DNA of 60,049 nucleotides from Paracholeplasma morum (lineage in GTDB: Bacteria > Bacillota_I > Bacilli_A > Acholeplasmatales > UBA5453): contig NZ_JAFBBG010000009.1 of NCBI RefSeq assembly GCF_016907055.1, forward strand, positions 1 through 60,049. Reading direction: 5' to 3'. The notes beneath the pieces were generated by a model. That model had not been told where the DNA came from, searched no databases, and worked only from the letters and a program-made list of their open reading frames with translations. Numbering within the stretch: position 1 is the stretch's first letter; each line of letters opens with the position of its first letter. The translations under genes were made by a program, and so were the position numbers. Of this stretch, positions 19,001 through 26,372 are shown piece by piece.

Positions 19001-19720
19001 TATCAAAAAGGGGTATTCCAAAAATCCTTAGAAGAGGAACTTTATAAAGTTACCAGTGATGGCGACCACTCTTTATTTGTTAAGAATATTGAAAACGTTC
19101 AAGGCGATGAAAGAGACATCATCATATTCTCAATGGGATATGCTAACGATTCAACAGGGGTGTTAAAAAGACGATTTGGTTGGCTAAACCACGATGGTGG
19201 TCAAAACAGACTGAATGTTGCGATTACAAGAGCCAAGAAGAAGATTTACTTCGTTTCATCACTTTATCCAGAATCCTTTAGAGTCGATGATTTATCTGGG
19301 GTTGGTCCAAAACTTCTAAAAGACTTTATGAGGTATTGTTACTATGTTTCTAGTGAGAATCTAGATATGGCAAGACAGGTCTTATTAAGCCTTGGTGAAA
19401 AAGCCTCTGTTAGTGATCAAAACTATCAAACTCAAATGGTCAAAGACATTTGTCAGAAACTCGATAAACTAGGTTATGAGATTAAAACCAACTTTGGTAT
19501 CGGTGGATTTAGCATTGATATTGCATTATTTGATTCGAAGACAGAGACATTTAAACTCGGTATTTTATGTAATATGGACACGCCAATCAACGCAAGACTA
19601 GAACTCATTCATCAAGATAAATACTTGAAGTCTAGAGGTTGGCAAATCTATCATGTGTTCCATTCAAACTATTATTTAGACCCAGCCAAAGAAATTAAGA
19701 AAATCAAAGCATATCTATAA
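16073..19720 (+). CDS. Large superfamily-1 helicase with nuclease-like C-terminus
   Basis: A 1215-residue protein. Residues ~165-240 (DLYVAYPFVTGTF, IKAPLAFIPVKL) resemble the N-terminal module of large DUF4011-type helicases. Walker A is GPPGTGKS at 381-388. Walker B is DEAS at 806-809 in a Upf1-like form. GDPKQLRPS is motif III, YHYRS motif IV, NVQGDERDIIIFS motif V and NVAITRAKKKIYFVSS motif VI. The last ~110 residues (LGYEIKTNFGIGGFSIDIALFD, D~1150) have the look of a Vsr/MTES_1575-type endonuclease fold. Helicases of this plan occur in phage-defence loci, including single-gene systems. Here it stands alone, with GAGGAGGATC before the ATG. Confidence 0.75.
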   Translation: MEKELLKALTDLRQSLRESHIGENICSDEALKKMVSLNPYKITDFDAISGLDSDFSTHYGKLFLECINDYRFLEEKPVKLSKDAYKVLDHYKDRLSNISRSNKNLYVGRLDRQTGIDLAKLELELALINFLRSNQKVLKLDKLSELSFRHLTELYRETNKDHKETGVYDLYVAYPFVTGTFKKEDFFIKAPLAFIPVKLIRNKKSFSIEKDLDKDITFNRDLLVTLSKIEKSQLDTDMPYLDDLSSATIQNTLLPYYAKYGLDIKFENQAIVPFENTLMVNVKKEKKPFTYESFCVMARFKLYSSMIQKDMQKILSLNKYNDLLEGLIDEKNLFSKEKPLSVNVSKTRLKESEISYVNDLNYSQEKVIEALNKEKKIVIWGPPGTGKSQTITSLIASSVLKGENVLVVSEKKVALDVIYARLLNQKKYALFLDDATNKQSFYQQLGQLLDQTPPKRTLNNDAYQLEETIQKLSDTLDEALELYYGRKIEGVRVFEIMERYLKDKDIKPYLKPKDVLKLFELKLRKPTFAHIKYLETTFDKDDKLLKFIDYQTYIEKYPWFKRIETKVSRSGRLAFNEFLVELEHYRSSYLKKGFFGKRSTLKRYYQAHENTLNFLTTKKSIHKNLLRTLFFNEAFKEYLNKELTRLDKTKTNYLALNKLAISYIDLFIIEPVLKEENYKLRSYLFDGYYTGFIENFIAKHQKYLYILEDYEKYSDKINEQMNHKRQISEESFEMMLFQNALNLSNTKRIMDIKRVLESDRKPSIKAFFDHFYLEVISNVKIFLMTPESISAVLPLETQMFDLVIFDEASQLYVEKGIPAIYRAKKVVIAGDPKQLRPSALGVGRIEEEELTDLIESDLNLDAKSLLDLARYRYKETLLNYHYRSRYEELIAFSNYAFYDGKLVVSPNVSKPLTPPIEYVYVKEGTYDQKRNIPEAEAVVKLLKKILKEKDPSESVGIITFNSTQRDTILNLLDEVSYQKGVFQKSLEEELYKVTSDGDHSLFVKNIENVQGDERDIIIFSMGYANDSTGVLKRRFGWLNHDGGQNRLNVAITRAKKKIYFVSSLYPESFRVDDLSGVGPKLLKDFMRYCYYVSSENLDMARQVLLSLGEKASVSDQNYQTQMVKDICQKLDKLGYEIKTNFGIGGFSIDIALFDSKTETFKLGILCNMDTPINARLELIHQDKYLKSRGWQIYHVFHSNYYLDPAKEIKKIKAYL

Positions 19721-19725
19721 TGAAG

Positions 19726-19755
19726 AATCCTGCTATCTTGTAAAATAGTGGGATT
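19726..19755 (+). terminator. Hairpin after the SF1 helicase gene (weak terminator)
   Basis: AATCCTGCTAT (19726-19736) pairs with ATAGTGGGATT (19745-19755) using two G-U pairs. No T tract follows, so termination strength is doubtful. Confidence 0.4.
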
Positions 19756-19778
19756 AAATCTTTAATAGCGTTATCAAA

Positions 19779-19807
19779 TTGACAAATCAAGTAGAATCTC
19801 TTAAACT
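19779..19807 (+). promoter_or_regulatory. Promoter of the ABC-F gene
   Basis: TTGACA (19779-19784) and TAAACT (19802-19807) are 17 bases apart, about 35 bases before the TTG start. Confidence 0.55.
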
Positions 19808-19840
19808 ATATAAAGTTGCATTAGAAAGTAGGTTTTTAGA

Positions 19841-21460
19841 TTGATTCATGTATCCAATGTCAGTTTAGTGTTTTCAGACAAAAAATTGTTTGAAGATGTT
19901 AACATAAAATTCACAAAAGGAAACTGCTATGGCATCATCGGTGCGAATGGAGCAGGTAAATCCACATTCTTAAAGTTATTGTCTTTTGAGAAAGAACCAA
20001 CCAAAGGCGATATCATTGTCGAAAAAAACAAACGTATCGCTACATTAAAACAAGATCAAAACGCCTTTGACGATTATACAGCTGTAGAAACAGTGATTAT
20101 GGGTCATAAGCGTCTTTTTGAAGTTCTAAAAGAAAAAGAAGTCTATTATGCGAAAACAGACCTTACCGAAAAAGAAGGCTACGAGTTGGCTGATTTAGAA
20201 GTTGAGTTTGCTGAACTTGATGGATGGGAAGCAGAATACAATGCTGAAAAGTTGTTAAACGGCTTAAACGTTCCAAAAGAAAACTTCTATATGTCTATGA
20301 AAGACATCGTTCCAAAAGAAAAGGTTAAAATCCTTTTAGCTCAAGCGCTTTTTGGCAATCCGGATATACTCTTACTAGATGAACCAACCAATAACCTTGA
20401 CTATGAGGCCATCCGTTGGTTAGAAGACTTCTTAATCGACTATGATAACACCGTTATAACAGTATCCCATGACAGACATTTCTTAAATAACGTCTGTACA
20501 CACATGGTAGACATCGACTACTATCAGGCTAAACTATTCCCAGGAAACTATGATTTCTGGTTAGAATCTAGTGCGCTCATTCAAAAACTCATGAATGACC
20601 GCAACAAGAAAAAAGAAGAACGTATGGAGGAATTAAAAGCCTTCATTGCGAGATTTAGTGCGAACTTATCTAAGAGTAGACAAGCTACTTCTAGAAAGAA
20701 ATCCTTAGAAAAGATTGAACTTGAGAACATCGTTCCTTCATTAAGGAAATACCCATTCATTGGTTTTGATATCGAAAAACCACTAGGTAAAGATGTCTTA
20801 GAAGTAGAAAACCTTGCTTTTCAAGTAGATGATCAAATCGGGTTTAAAAATGTATCATTCACGATCAATCGCGGTGAAAAAGTCGCATTAATTGGTAAAA
20901 ATGACTTACTTAAACAATACTTGCTTGCTGTTCTAGCAGGTGAAAAAGAACCACTTGACGGCAGAATCAAATGGGGACAAACGGCTTCAACCAATTATTT
21001 CTCATCGGATATCGACAGATACTTTGAAGGTTCAGACATGAACTTGATTGACTGGTTAAGACAGTATTCAACGAAAGATCAAGCAGAATCTTATATTAGA
21101 GGATTCTTAGGTAGAATGTTATTCTCTGGCGATCAACCACTTAAAGATGTTAAATACTTATCTGGTGGCGAGAAGATGCGTTTACTTTATTCGAAACTAA
21201 TGTTGAGTAGTGCGAATACATTATTAATTGACTCACCAACCATTCACTTAGACTTAGAAGCCATTCAATCCGTCAATAACGGGTTACAAGCTTTTGATGG
21301 CGCAATCATTTTATTCACACATGACCATAAACTTATTGACACGGTATGTAATAAAATCATCGAGATTGGTGATTTAGGGGCTTATCAGTTTAATGGAACA
21401 TTAGATGAGTATTTATCTCATCCTCGTACAAAAGAAATTCAAAAATCCTTATACAAGTAA
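19841..21460 (+). CDS. ABC-F ATPase (YkpA/YbiT-like) with degenerate second ATPase site
   Basis: A 539-residue soluble protein with two ABC domains and no membrane part. ABC-F proteins act on ribosomes. The start is TTG: AGG lies 8 bases before it and the family N-terminus (MIHVSNVSLVF) begins there. Domain 1 is intact: GANGAGKST at 34-42 and LLLDEPTNNLD. Domain 2 follows YkpA/YbiT closely, including YFEGSDMNLIDWLRQY and LSGGEK. However, its Walker A is GKNDLLKQ (352-359), without the GKS/T lysine-serine, and its Walker B reads LIDSPTIHLD, with S465 where the catalytic Glu should be. Domain 2 therefore probably cannot hydrolyse ATP. Confidence 0.9.
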   Translation: MIHVSNVSLVFSDKKLFEDVNIKFTKGNCYGIIGANGAGKSTFLKLLSFEKEPTKGDIIVEKNKRIATLKQDQNAFDDYTAVETVIMGHKRLFEVLKEKEVYYAKTDLTEKEGYELADLEVEFAELDGWEAEYNAEKLLNGLNVPKENFYMSMKDIVPKEKVKILLAQALFGNPDILLLDEPTNNLDYEAIRWLEDFLIDYDNTVITVSHDRHFLNNVCTHMVDIDYYQAKLFPGNYDFWLESSALIQKLMNDRNKKKEERMEELKAFIARFSANLSKSRQATSRKKSLEKIELENIVPSLRKYPFIGFDIEKPLGKDVLEVENLAFQVDDQIGFKNVSFTINRGEKVALIGKNDLLKQYLLAVLAGEKEPLDGRIKWGQTASTNYFSSDIDRYFEGSDMNLIDWLRQYSTKDQAESYIRGFLGRMLFSGDQPLKDVKYLSGGEKMRLLYSKLMLSSANTLLIDSPTIHLDLEAIQSVNNGLQAFDGAIILFTHDHKLIDTVCNKIIEIGDLGAYQFNGTLDEYLSHPRTKEIQKSLYK

Positions 21461-21495
21461 AAGAAATCCGCTATTTTTAGCGGATTTCTTTTAAT
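21461..21495. terminator. Bidirectional terminator between ABC-F and thpR
   Basis: AAGAAATCCGCTA (21461-21473) pairs perfectly with TAGCGGATTTCTT (21478-21490). The T-rich 3' side and the A-rich 5' side allow use by both convergent genes. It covers the thpR stop codon. Confidence 0.85.
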
Positions 21496-21986
21496 TTGTG
21501 CGAGTATATTACTTCATATTTCAAGATACCATCTACCCTTTTGGACTCAAAAAGTTCAATATGATTGATTTCTATTTCCTCATCTAAAGTGATAATGGGT
21601 AGTGGGTCTTTATAAAATGCATTTCTTATTAAAGTAATATGTGGGGTATAGGACTCATTGGACGTGCCATGTAACTTAAAGTATACTTCTTTTTGAAGAT
21701 TGTATAGTTCATCCGATTCAACTCTAAAATGAATGACCTTACGGTTTTTCTTGTCGAAGGCAGATAAGTCGGTGATTTTGACTCTAAAGGGTTTAATGGA
21801 AAGCATCTTTAGTACTTCAATATAGTAATTTGGGTCTAATGACTCACCAATAAACTCTAATGTAATATGATAATTGTCAATCAAAGGGAGCTCTTTGTCT
21901 TTCATTAGTGAGACTAAATATAGACTAACTGAATTGAGTTTTTCTTTAATTGTGTAAGGCAAATCCAATCCTATAAATAATCGCAT
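21477..21986 (-). CDS. thpR: RNA 2',3'-cyclic phosphodiesterase (2H family)
   Basis: A 169-residue protein of the LigT/ThpR 2H phosphoesterase family. Two HxTx motifs make the active site: H40-I-T42 in NYHITLEF and H116-I-T118 in TPHITLIR. The N-terminus MRLFIGLDLP is typical. Length is slightly short but complete. These enzymes open 2',3'-cyclic phosphate ends of RNA. It converges with the ABC-F gene and shares a terminator with it. Confidence 0.9.
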   Translation of the reverse strand: MRLFIGLDLPYTIKEKLNSVSLYLVSLMKDKELPLIDNYHITLEFIGESLDPNYYIEVLKMLSIKPFRVKITDLSAFDKKNRKVIHFRVESDELYNLQKEVYFKLHGTSNESYTPHITLIRNAFYKDPLPIITLDEEIEINHIELFESKRVDGILKYEVIYSHKLKEIR

Positions 21987-22098
21987 AGTATCACCACTTT
22001 TAGAATATCACATCACTGACTATTTTTACACTCTAAAGCCCATCTTTGGGGGTCAAAAAGAAATCAGTTCATGTTATAATCGAAACGAGGTGTCTATT

Positions 22099-22629
22099 AT
22101 GATCGTATTGGTTGGCGCGAGTGCCAGTGGAAAAACTGAATTATCAAAAATATTATTTAAAGAGTATGGCTATAAAAAATGTATTACAACCACCACTCGT
22201 GTTATGCGTGATAACGAACAACAAGGCGTTGATTATCATTTTTTAACCAAAGAAGTATTTGAAACTAAAATCTCTGAAGGCGCATTTTACGAAGTGACTT
22301 CTTATCAAAACCATTATTATGGCATTCAAAAAAAGGATGTTAATGAAAATGGGCTAGTCATTGTTGACCCTAATGGGGCAAATAAACTTGTAGAATGTGG
22401 ATCTGATGTGTTCGTAGTCTACATTGAAGCCAGTGAAGCTTTAAGAAAAAGACGAATGGAAGAACGTAACGATGACCCACTTATGATTCAAAAACGCATT
22501 GAAGGTGACAGAGAAACCTTTGATTTAAAGCATTTTATGAGAATTGATTTACATATCTATAATGAAGTAGTCTCTTTGGAGTCTATCGCAAATAAAATAC
22601 ACGAGGCTTACCAAAGAAGACATCACTAG
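22099..22629 (+). CDS. Guanylate kinase-like protein
   Basis: 176 residues from the ATG at 22099. The frame runs back to a GTG at 22090, but that GTG lies in the GAGGTG ribosome binding site. P-loop GASASGKTE (4-12), TTTTRVMRDNEQQGVDYHFL (the GMP-binding TTR segment), EGAFYE and YYGI follow guanylate kinase. The sequence is shorter and more divergent than a housekeeping Gmk, which starts GPSGVGKGT and normally exceeds 190 residues. It may therefore be a paralogue acting on GMP or another nucleotide. A TATAAT lies at 22075-22080. The next gene begins 9 bases downstream. Confidence 0.7.
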   Translation: MIVLVGASASGKTELSKILFKEYGYKKCITTTTRVMRDNEQQGVDYHFLTKEVFETKISEGAFYEVTSYQNHYYGIQKKDVNENGLVIVDPNGANKLVECGSDVFVVYIEASEALRKRRMEERNDDPLMIQKRIEGDRETFDLKHFMRIDLHIYNEVVSLESIANKIHEAYQRRHH

Positions 22630-22637
22630 GAGGGTTT

Positions 22638-23381
22638 ATGACAACTGGAGAAAAACTACAGTATTACCGCGTCCTTTATGATTATTCACAACTAGATATC
22701 GCAGATATATTAGGGGTAAGTCTTGAAACAATCATGAATTACGAGTCTGATATCGAACAACCATCGGCGGATGACTTATTGATTTTGGCTAGAACCTATA
22801 ATATCATGGTTGATAATTTCTTCCCTGGTAGTATCAAGAAAAAAAGACATGAACCCGTGATTATAAAAGAATATAAGAGTAAAAGAACCTTTTTAGGAAG
22901 ACCACTTGTCCATATTAACTTAGGTAATAAAACTAAGGCAAGAGGGATAATTGCGATTGGTATGGAAGCCAGAGGGGTAATAGCCATTGGTTTGGTAGCT
23001 AGAGGATTATTATCATTTGGCGTTTTATCAATCGGACTTTTGTCTATAGGCTCCTTTTCACTTGGCTTGCTGGCCTTAGGCGCAATATCATTGGGAGGGA
23101 TTTCACTAGGCGGTGTAGCATTTGGATTATTAAGCTTAGGTGGTGTATCATTTGGCCTCTTTAGTTTTGGTGGAGCAGCTATGGGGAAGTACCTAGCAGT
23201 TGGGTATCATGCCCATGGCATGATTGCAATTGGAAAGCAGTATGCAGAAGGCAGTATATATCAAGCATTATCTGGAACGGATAGTTACATATATGATCCT
23301 ATTTTGGTTTATAAACTGTTACTTGAAAATACCCCGAATTGGATTAGATCTATATTACTTTGGATTGAATCAATCATTTAG
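22638..23381 (+). CDS. XRE-type HTH protein with glycine pentapeptide-repeat tail
   Basis: 247 residues in three parts. Residues 1-62 are a Cro/CI-type HTH (YSQLDIADILGVSLETIMNYE). Residues 63-100 are a basic linker. Residues 102-200 consist of about 19 consecutive five-residue units of the form G-x-x-(S/A)-hydrophobic, such as GIIAI, GLLSF, GLLSI, GAISL and GGVSF. There is no charged residue from 124 to 183. Such a regular strand pattern could form a beta-solenoid or insert in or lie on the membrane. Either way the protein would tie a DNA-binding domain to an assembly or to the membrane. AGGAGG precedes the ATG. It lies between the kinase-like gene and a DUF1295 gene with 9- and 11-base gaps, so they form an operon. 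Confidence 0.7.
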   Translation: MTTGEKLQYYRVLYDYSQLDIADILGVSLETIMNYESDIEQPSADDLLILARTYNIMVDNFFPGSIKKKRHEPVIIKEYKSKRTFLGRPLVHINLGNKTKARGIIAIGMEARGVIAIGLVARGLLSFGVLSIGLLSIGSFSLGLLALGAISLGGISLGGVAFGLLSLGGVSFGLFSFGGAAMGKYLAVGYHAHGMIAIGKQYAEGSIYQALSGTDSYIYDPILVYKLLLENTPNWIRSILLWIESII

Positions 23382-23392
23382 GAGACTATGAC

Positions 23393-24247
23393 ATGAATAA
23401 ACGCAGAGATTTTATTTTAATTACACTAATATATGCAATCAGCATTAGCATTGGCCTCATTAGTGGAGATTTTTTTGATGTGAACTTATTATCAAAAATA
23501 TTGATTATCGATATAATCACCACACTTGTGATTTACTTATGTAGCTTGATTGTTAAGAATGCAAGTTTGTATGACCCTTACTGGAGCGTTATTCCACCTG
23601 TACTTATTATGTATGCGATGATTACCCAAAAGAGTTATAGTTTACTGAACTGGGTATTGTGGATTAGCATCATGGTTTGGGCTATTAGACTTACCTATAA
23701 CTGGGCAGTCAACTGGACATCGTTTAGCCATCAAGACTGGCGATATGACTTAATAAGAAGTAAGACTAAGAAGTTATATCCTCTTGCTAATCTATTTGGA
23801 ATTCAACTCATGCCAACTTTTGTAGTTTACTTACAAATTTATGTAGCAGTAACAACCATAAGCGAAAATAAACCATTGAATATCGGTTCAATCCTCTCAG
23901 GATTGATCATCATTAGCGCAACCCTTATCCAGTTTATATCAGATAAGCAAATGCGTGAGTTTAAGGCTTCAAACTCTAATAAACGTGTCATTGATGTGGG
24001 TCTATGGAAGTATTCAAGACACCCTAATTACTTTGGTGAAGTGATGGTTTGGTGGGGCGTGTATGGCTTTTATCTATCCGTTAGTCAAAAACTGGATTAC
24101 TTGATTATGGCCCCAATCGTAATGACTTTACTATTTTTAGTTATTTCCATTCCGATGATGGAAACGAAGATTCTAAAAACAAGACCTGAATACAGAACTT
24201 ACATGAAAGAGACGTCAAAGTTTATTCCATGGGTTAAGAAAAACTAA
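23393..24247 (+). CDS. DUF1295 membrane enzyme (steroid 5-alpha-reductase-like fold)
   Basis: 284 residues with about seven membrane segments. The C-terminal signature is VGLWKYSRHPNYFGEVMVWWGVYGF (residues ~202-226), which marks the isoprenylcysteine methyltransferase/5-alpha-reductase superfamily. DUF1295 proteins are predicted to act on lipid-like substrates with NADPH or SAM, but their substrates are generally unknown. Last gene of the 22099-24247 operon. GGAGACTATGAC precedes the start, and a terminator follows. Confidence 0.8.
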   Translation: MNKRRDFILITLIYAISISIGLISGDFFDVNLLSKILIIDIITTLVIYLCSLIVKNASLYDPYWSVIPPVLIMYAMITQKSYSLLNWVLWISIMVWAIRLTYNWAVNWTSFSHQDWRYDLIRSKTKKLYPLANLFGIQLMPTFVVYLQIYVAVTTISENKPLNIGSILSGLIIISATLIQFISDKQMREFKASNSNKRVIDVGLWKYSRHPNYFGEVMVWWGVYGFYLSVSQKLDYLIMAPIVMTLLFLVISIPMMETKILKTRPEYRTYMKETSKFIPWVKKN

Positions 24248-24262
24248 AGAAATAACTAACAT

Positions 24263-24288
24263 AAGACCTATAGAAACAGGTCTTTTTT
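24263..24288 (+). terminator. Terminator after the DUF1295 gene
   Basis: AAGACCT (24263-24269) pairs with AGGTCTT (24278-24284), followed by T residues. Confidence 0.75.
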
Positions 24289-24327
24289 AATCTTTTTTCC
24301 TTATTTAAAAGTTTATTTATAATGCTA

Positions 24328-24356
24328 TTTATAAAAATTGATTTTTTTGATACAAT
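24328..24356 (+). promoter_or_regulatory. Promoter of the ABC exporter operon
   Basis: TTTATA (24328-24333) and TACAAT (24351-24356) are 17 bases apart, 21 bases before the ATG of the ATPase gene. Confidence 0.45.
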
Positions 24357-24377
24357 GTATGAGAAGGGTGTGATGAT

Positions 24378-25235
24378 ATGGATTACATCGAAGTAAACAA
24401 TTTAAAAAAGTATTATGGAACCAAAAGAGGCGTTGAGTCTATTTCAATGTCTGTAAGAAAAGGTGAAATCATGGGGTTTGTTGGGCCTAATGGCGCCGGT
24501 AAAACCACAGTGATTCGTATTCTTTTAGGACTTCTCGAACGAGACTCAGGCTCAGCTAAAATCAATGGTATCGAGACACATTTTGACCAATATGATGTCA
24601 ACAAGGCCATTGGATACTTACCAAGTGAACCTACCTTTTTCAATGAGTATTATGTCAAAGACATCTTGAAATTCTTCAAACATATGAATCACGCTGATCA
24701 AAACTATATTGATGAGCTTGTAACGTACTTTGAACTAGATGTAACCAAACGCGTCAAAGAACTCTCATTAGGGAATAAAAAGAAAGTTGCTTTAGTGGTG
24801 ACTTTAATGAAAAGAGCCCCTTTACTCATCTTAGATGAACCAACAACTGGACTAGATCCACTTTTACAAAAGAAGTTCTTAGATTTACTCTTAAAGGAAA
24901 AAGAAAGAGGCACAACGATTTTACTTTCTTCACATGTTTTGTCGGAAGTAGAAAAAGTGTGTGATCGTGTTACTTTAATTAAAGAAGGACAGATTTTATT
25001 CTCTGAAGAAATGAAAACCATCAAAGCAAAAATGTATGTTAAAGTTACGCTTAACCCAATGATTCATTTAAGTTTACCTGGACTAGAAGTGGTCAATAAA
25101 CCAAATGGTGCCTTTTATATGTACAGAGGGGATATCCAATCACTACTGGTTAAGCTATCTAAGTATCCGCTTAAAGACTTACTGATTGAAAAACCACATC
25201 TTGAAGAACTATTTATGGATTACTACGGTGAATAA
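24378..25235 (+). CDS. ABC transporter ATP-binding protein
   Basis: A 285-residue single ABC domain: Walker A GPNGAGKTT at ~36-44, the signature LSLGNKKK (a variant of LSGGQ), Walker B LLILDEPTTGLDPL and the switch His in LSSHVLSEVEKVCDR. The C-terminal ~60 residues are the accessory part seen in multidrug/antibiotic-type (CcmA-like) exporters. It is followed by its permease after a single base, so the two form one transporter. The cargo is unknown. Confidence 0.9.
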   Translation: MDYIEVNNLKKYYGTKRGVESISMSVRKGEIMGFVGPNGAGKTTVIRILLGLLERDSGSAKINGIETHFDQYDVNKAIGYLPSEPTFFNEYYVKDILKFFKHMNHADQNYIDELVTYFELDVTKRVKELSLGNKKKVALVVTLMKRAPLLILDEPTTGLDPLLQKKFLDLLLKEKERGTTILLSSHVLSEVEKVCDRVTLIKEGQILFSEEMKTIKAKMYVKVTLNPMIHLSLPGLEVVNKPNGAFYMYRGDIQSLLVKLSKYPLKDLLIEKPHLEELFMDYYGE

Positions 25236-25236
25236 T

Positions 25237-26022
25237 ATGAGAACACTATATAATATGCTTTTTAAAAGACAGTTAAAAGGAAACCTCGTTTGGTCAGTAT
25301 CTGTCGCCTTAATGACGCTTGTGGTTGTTGTATTATACCCGTATGTCAAAGATATGTATACTGTGATGCCACCAGAAGTCATGGCGATTATGGAACAGTT
25401 CGGAGGGATCCCATCCAATGCGCTTGAGTATTATGCAACTGAAGGTGCGATGATGACACAATTATTTGGTAGCATCTATGCTGCAATGCTAGGGTTTACG
25501 ATGATAAACCTCTTCGAATCAGAAAAAACAGCAGAAGTTCTTTATGTACAAGGCACGCCAAAACGCACATTTTATATTTCTAAACAACTCTTAATGGTGA
25601 CATTGATTATTTTATTCTCTATTGTCCAGTATCTTTTTGGATTACTTGGTTTCGCGATTATTAAAGAGAACGTTAACCACCTAGATTATATTTATTTTCA
25701 TTTGATCGACACGCTTTTATTAGTCGTATTTGCCTATTTAGGGTTTGGCATGTGTTTACTTCTAAAGAGTACTTCAAAAGTAATGACTTCAATCATTTTG
25801 CCGCTACCCCTTTACGTTTTAACCTTTGTCTCATCTTTAACAGACAATGACATCATCAAAGGTTTAAAATACGCTTCACCATTTACATTCGCTGACCCTG
25901 TTGTCATCTTAAAGAACCAAACATCGATTGATTCTATTAGCCTTATAGTCTATATCTCAGTCATAATTATCATTTCTACGATGTTCTTTAAACTCTATAA
26001 AACACGAATTCATACCGTGTAA
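25237..26022 (+). CDS. ABC-2-type transporter permease
   Basis: 261 residues from the ATG at 25237. The frame is open further upstream inside the ATPase gene, but GGTGA precedes this ATG and the membrane protein begins here (MRTLYNMLFKRQLKGN). Six hydrophobic segments lie in the usual ABC-2 order, with a first external loop rich in MPPEVMAIMEQFGG. It pairs with the ATPase just upstream. Substrate unknown; drug, bacteriocin or lipid export is typical. Confidence 0.85.
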   Translation: MRTLYNMLFKRQLKGNLVWSVSVALMTLVVVVLYPYVKDMYTVMPPEVMAIMEQFGGIPSNALEYYATEGAMMTQLFGSIYAAMLGFTMINLFESEKTAEVLYVQGTPKRTFYISKQLLMVTLIILFSIVQYLFGLLGFAIIKENVNHLDYIYFHLIDTLLLVVFAYLGFGMCLLLKSTSKVMTSIILPLPLYVLTFVSSLTDNDIIKGLKYASPFTFADPVVILKNQTSIDSISLIVYISVIIIISTMFFKLYKTRIHTV

Positions 26023-26118
26023 GTACCATATAAGTACACTGTAAGCACTTTTATCCGTAATTAAGACCTTACAAATAGTAAATCTGTGTTATAATTATAT
26101 TTGAAGGAAGGTATCATT

Positions 26119-26319
26119 ATGTCGTGGGGAAATGAAACTAGAATTATAGGGGAAAAAGTCGTTGTCATCGGCGAAAAGGAATTAGGCGTGGTTACCCGCA
26201 TTGATAAAGATCGTAACTTAGTTTACGTACTTTTCAAGAAAATGCGCGAAGTTGCCTATCCATACCCTGAAGCATTTGAACAAAACTATCTAACACTTAA
26301 ATACAGTGTAAATAAATAA
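26119..26319 (+). CDS. Small conserved-looking protein, 66 residues
   Basis: Starts at the ATG at 26119 (MSWGNETRIIGEK), preceded by GAAGGAAGGT. A TTG at 26101 in the same frame overlaps that site and is rejected. The chain is beta-rich (VVVIGEKELGVVTRID, LVYVLFKKMREVAYPYPEAFEQNYL) and looks like a small SH3-like barrel of the kind that ends in a YPxPEAF motif. No function can be given. It has its own TATAAT (26090-26095) and terminator. Confidence 0.6.
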   Translation: MSWGNETRIIGEKVVVIGEKELGVVTRIDKDRNLVYVLFKKMREVAYPYPEAFEQNYLTLKYSVNK

Positions 26320-26341
26320 TCCTTCACGGATTATTTTTTTA
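26315..26341 (+). terminator. Terminator after the small protein gene
   Basis: AATAATCC (26315-26322) pairs with GGATTATT (26328-26335), followed by a T run. Confidence 0.85.
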
Positions 26342-26372
26342 ATTGTGTAAATAGATCAATGAGGAAGTCAAT

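Noticed and set aside
22099-22629. Calling this gene the housekeeping gmk
   Set aside because: P-loop and length differ from Gmk and there is no gmk-type neighbourhood, so only a kinase-like call is safe.
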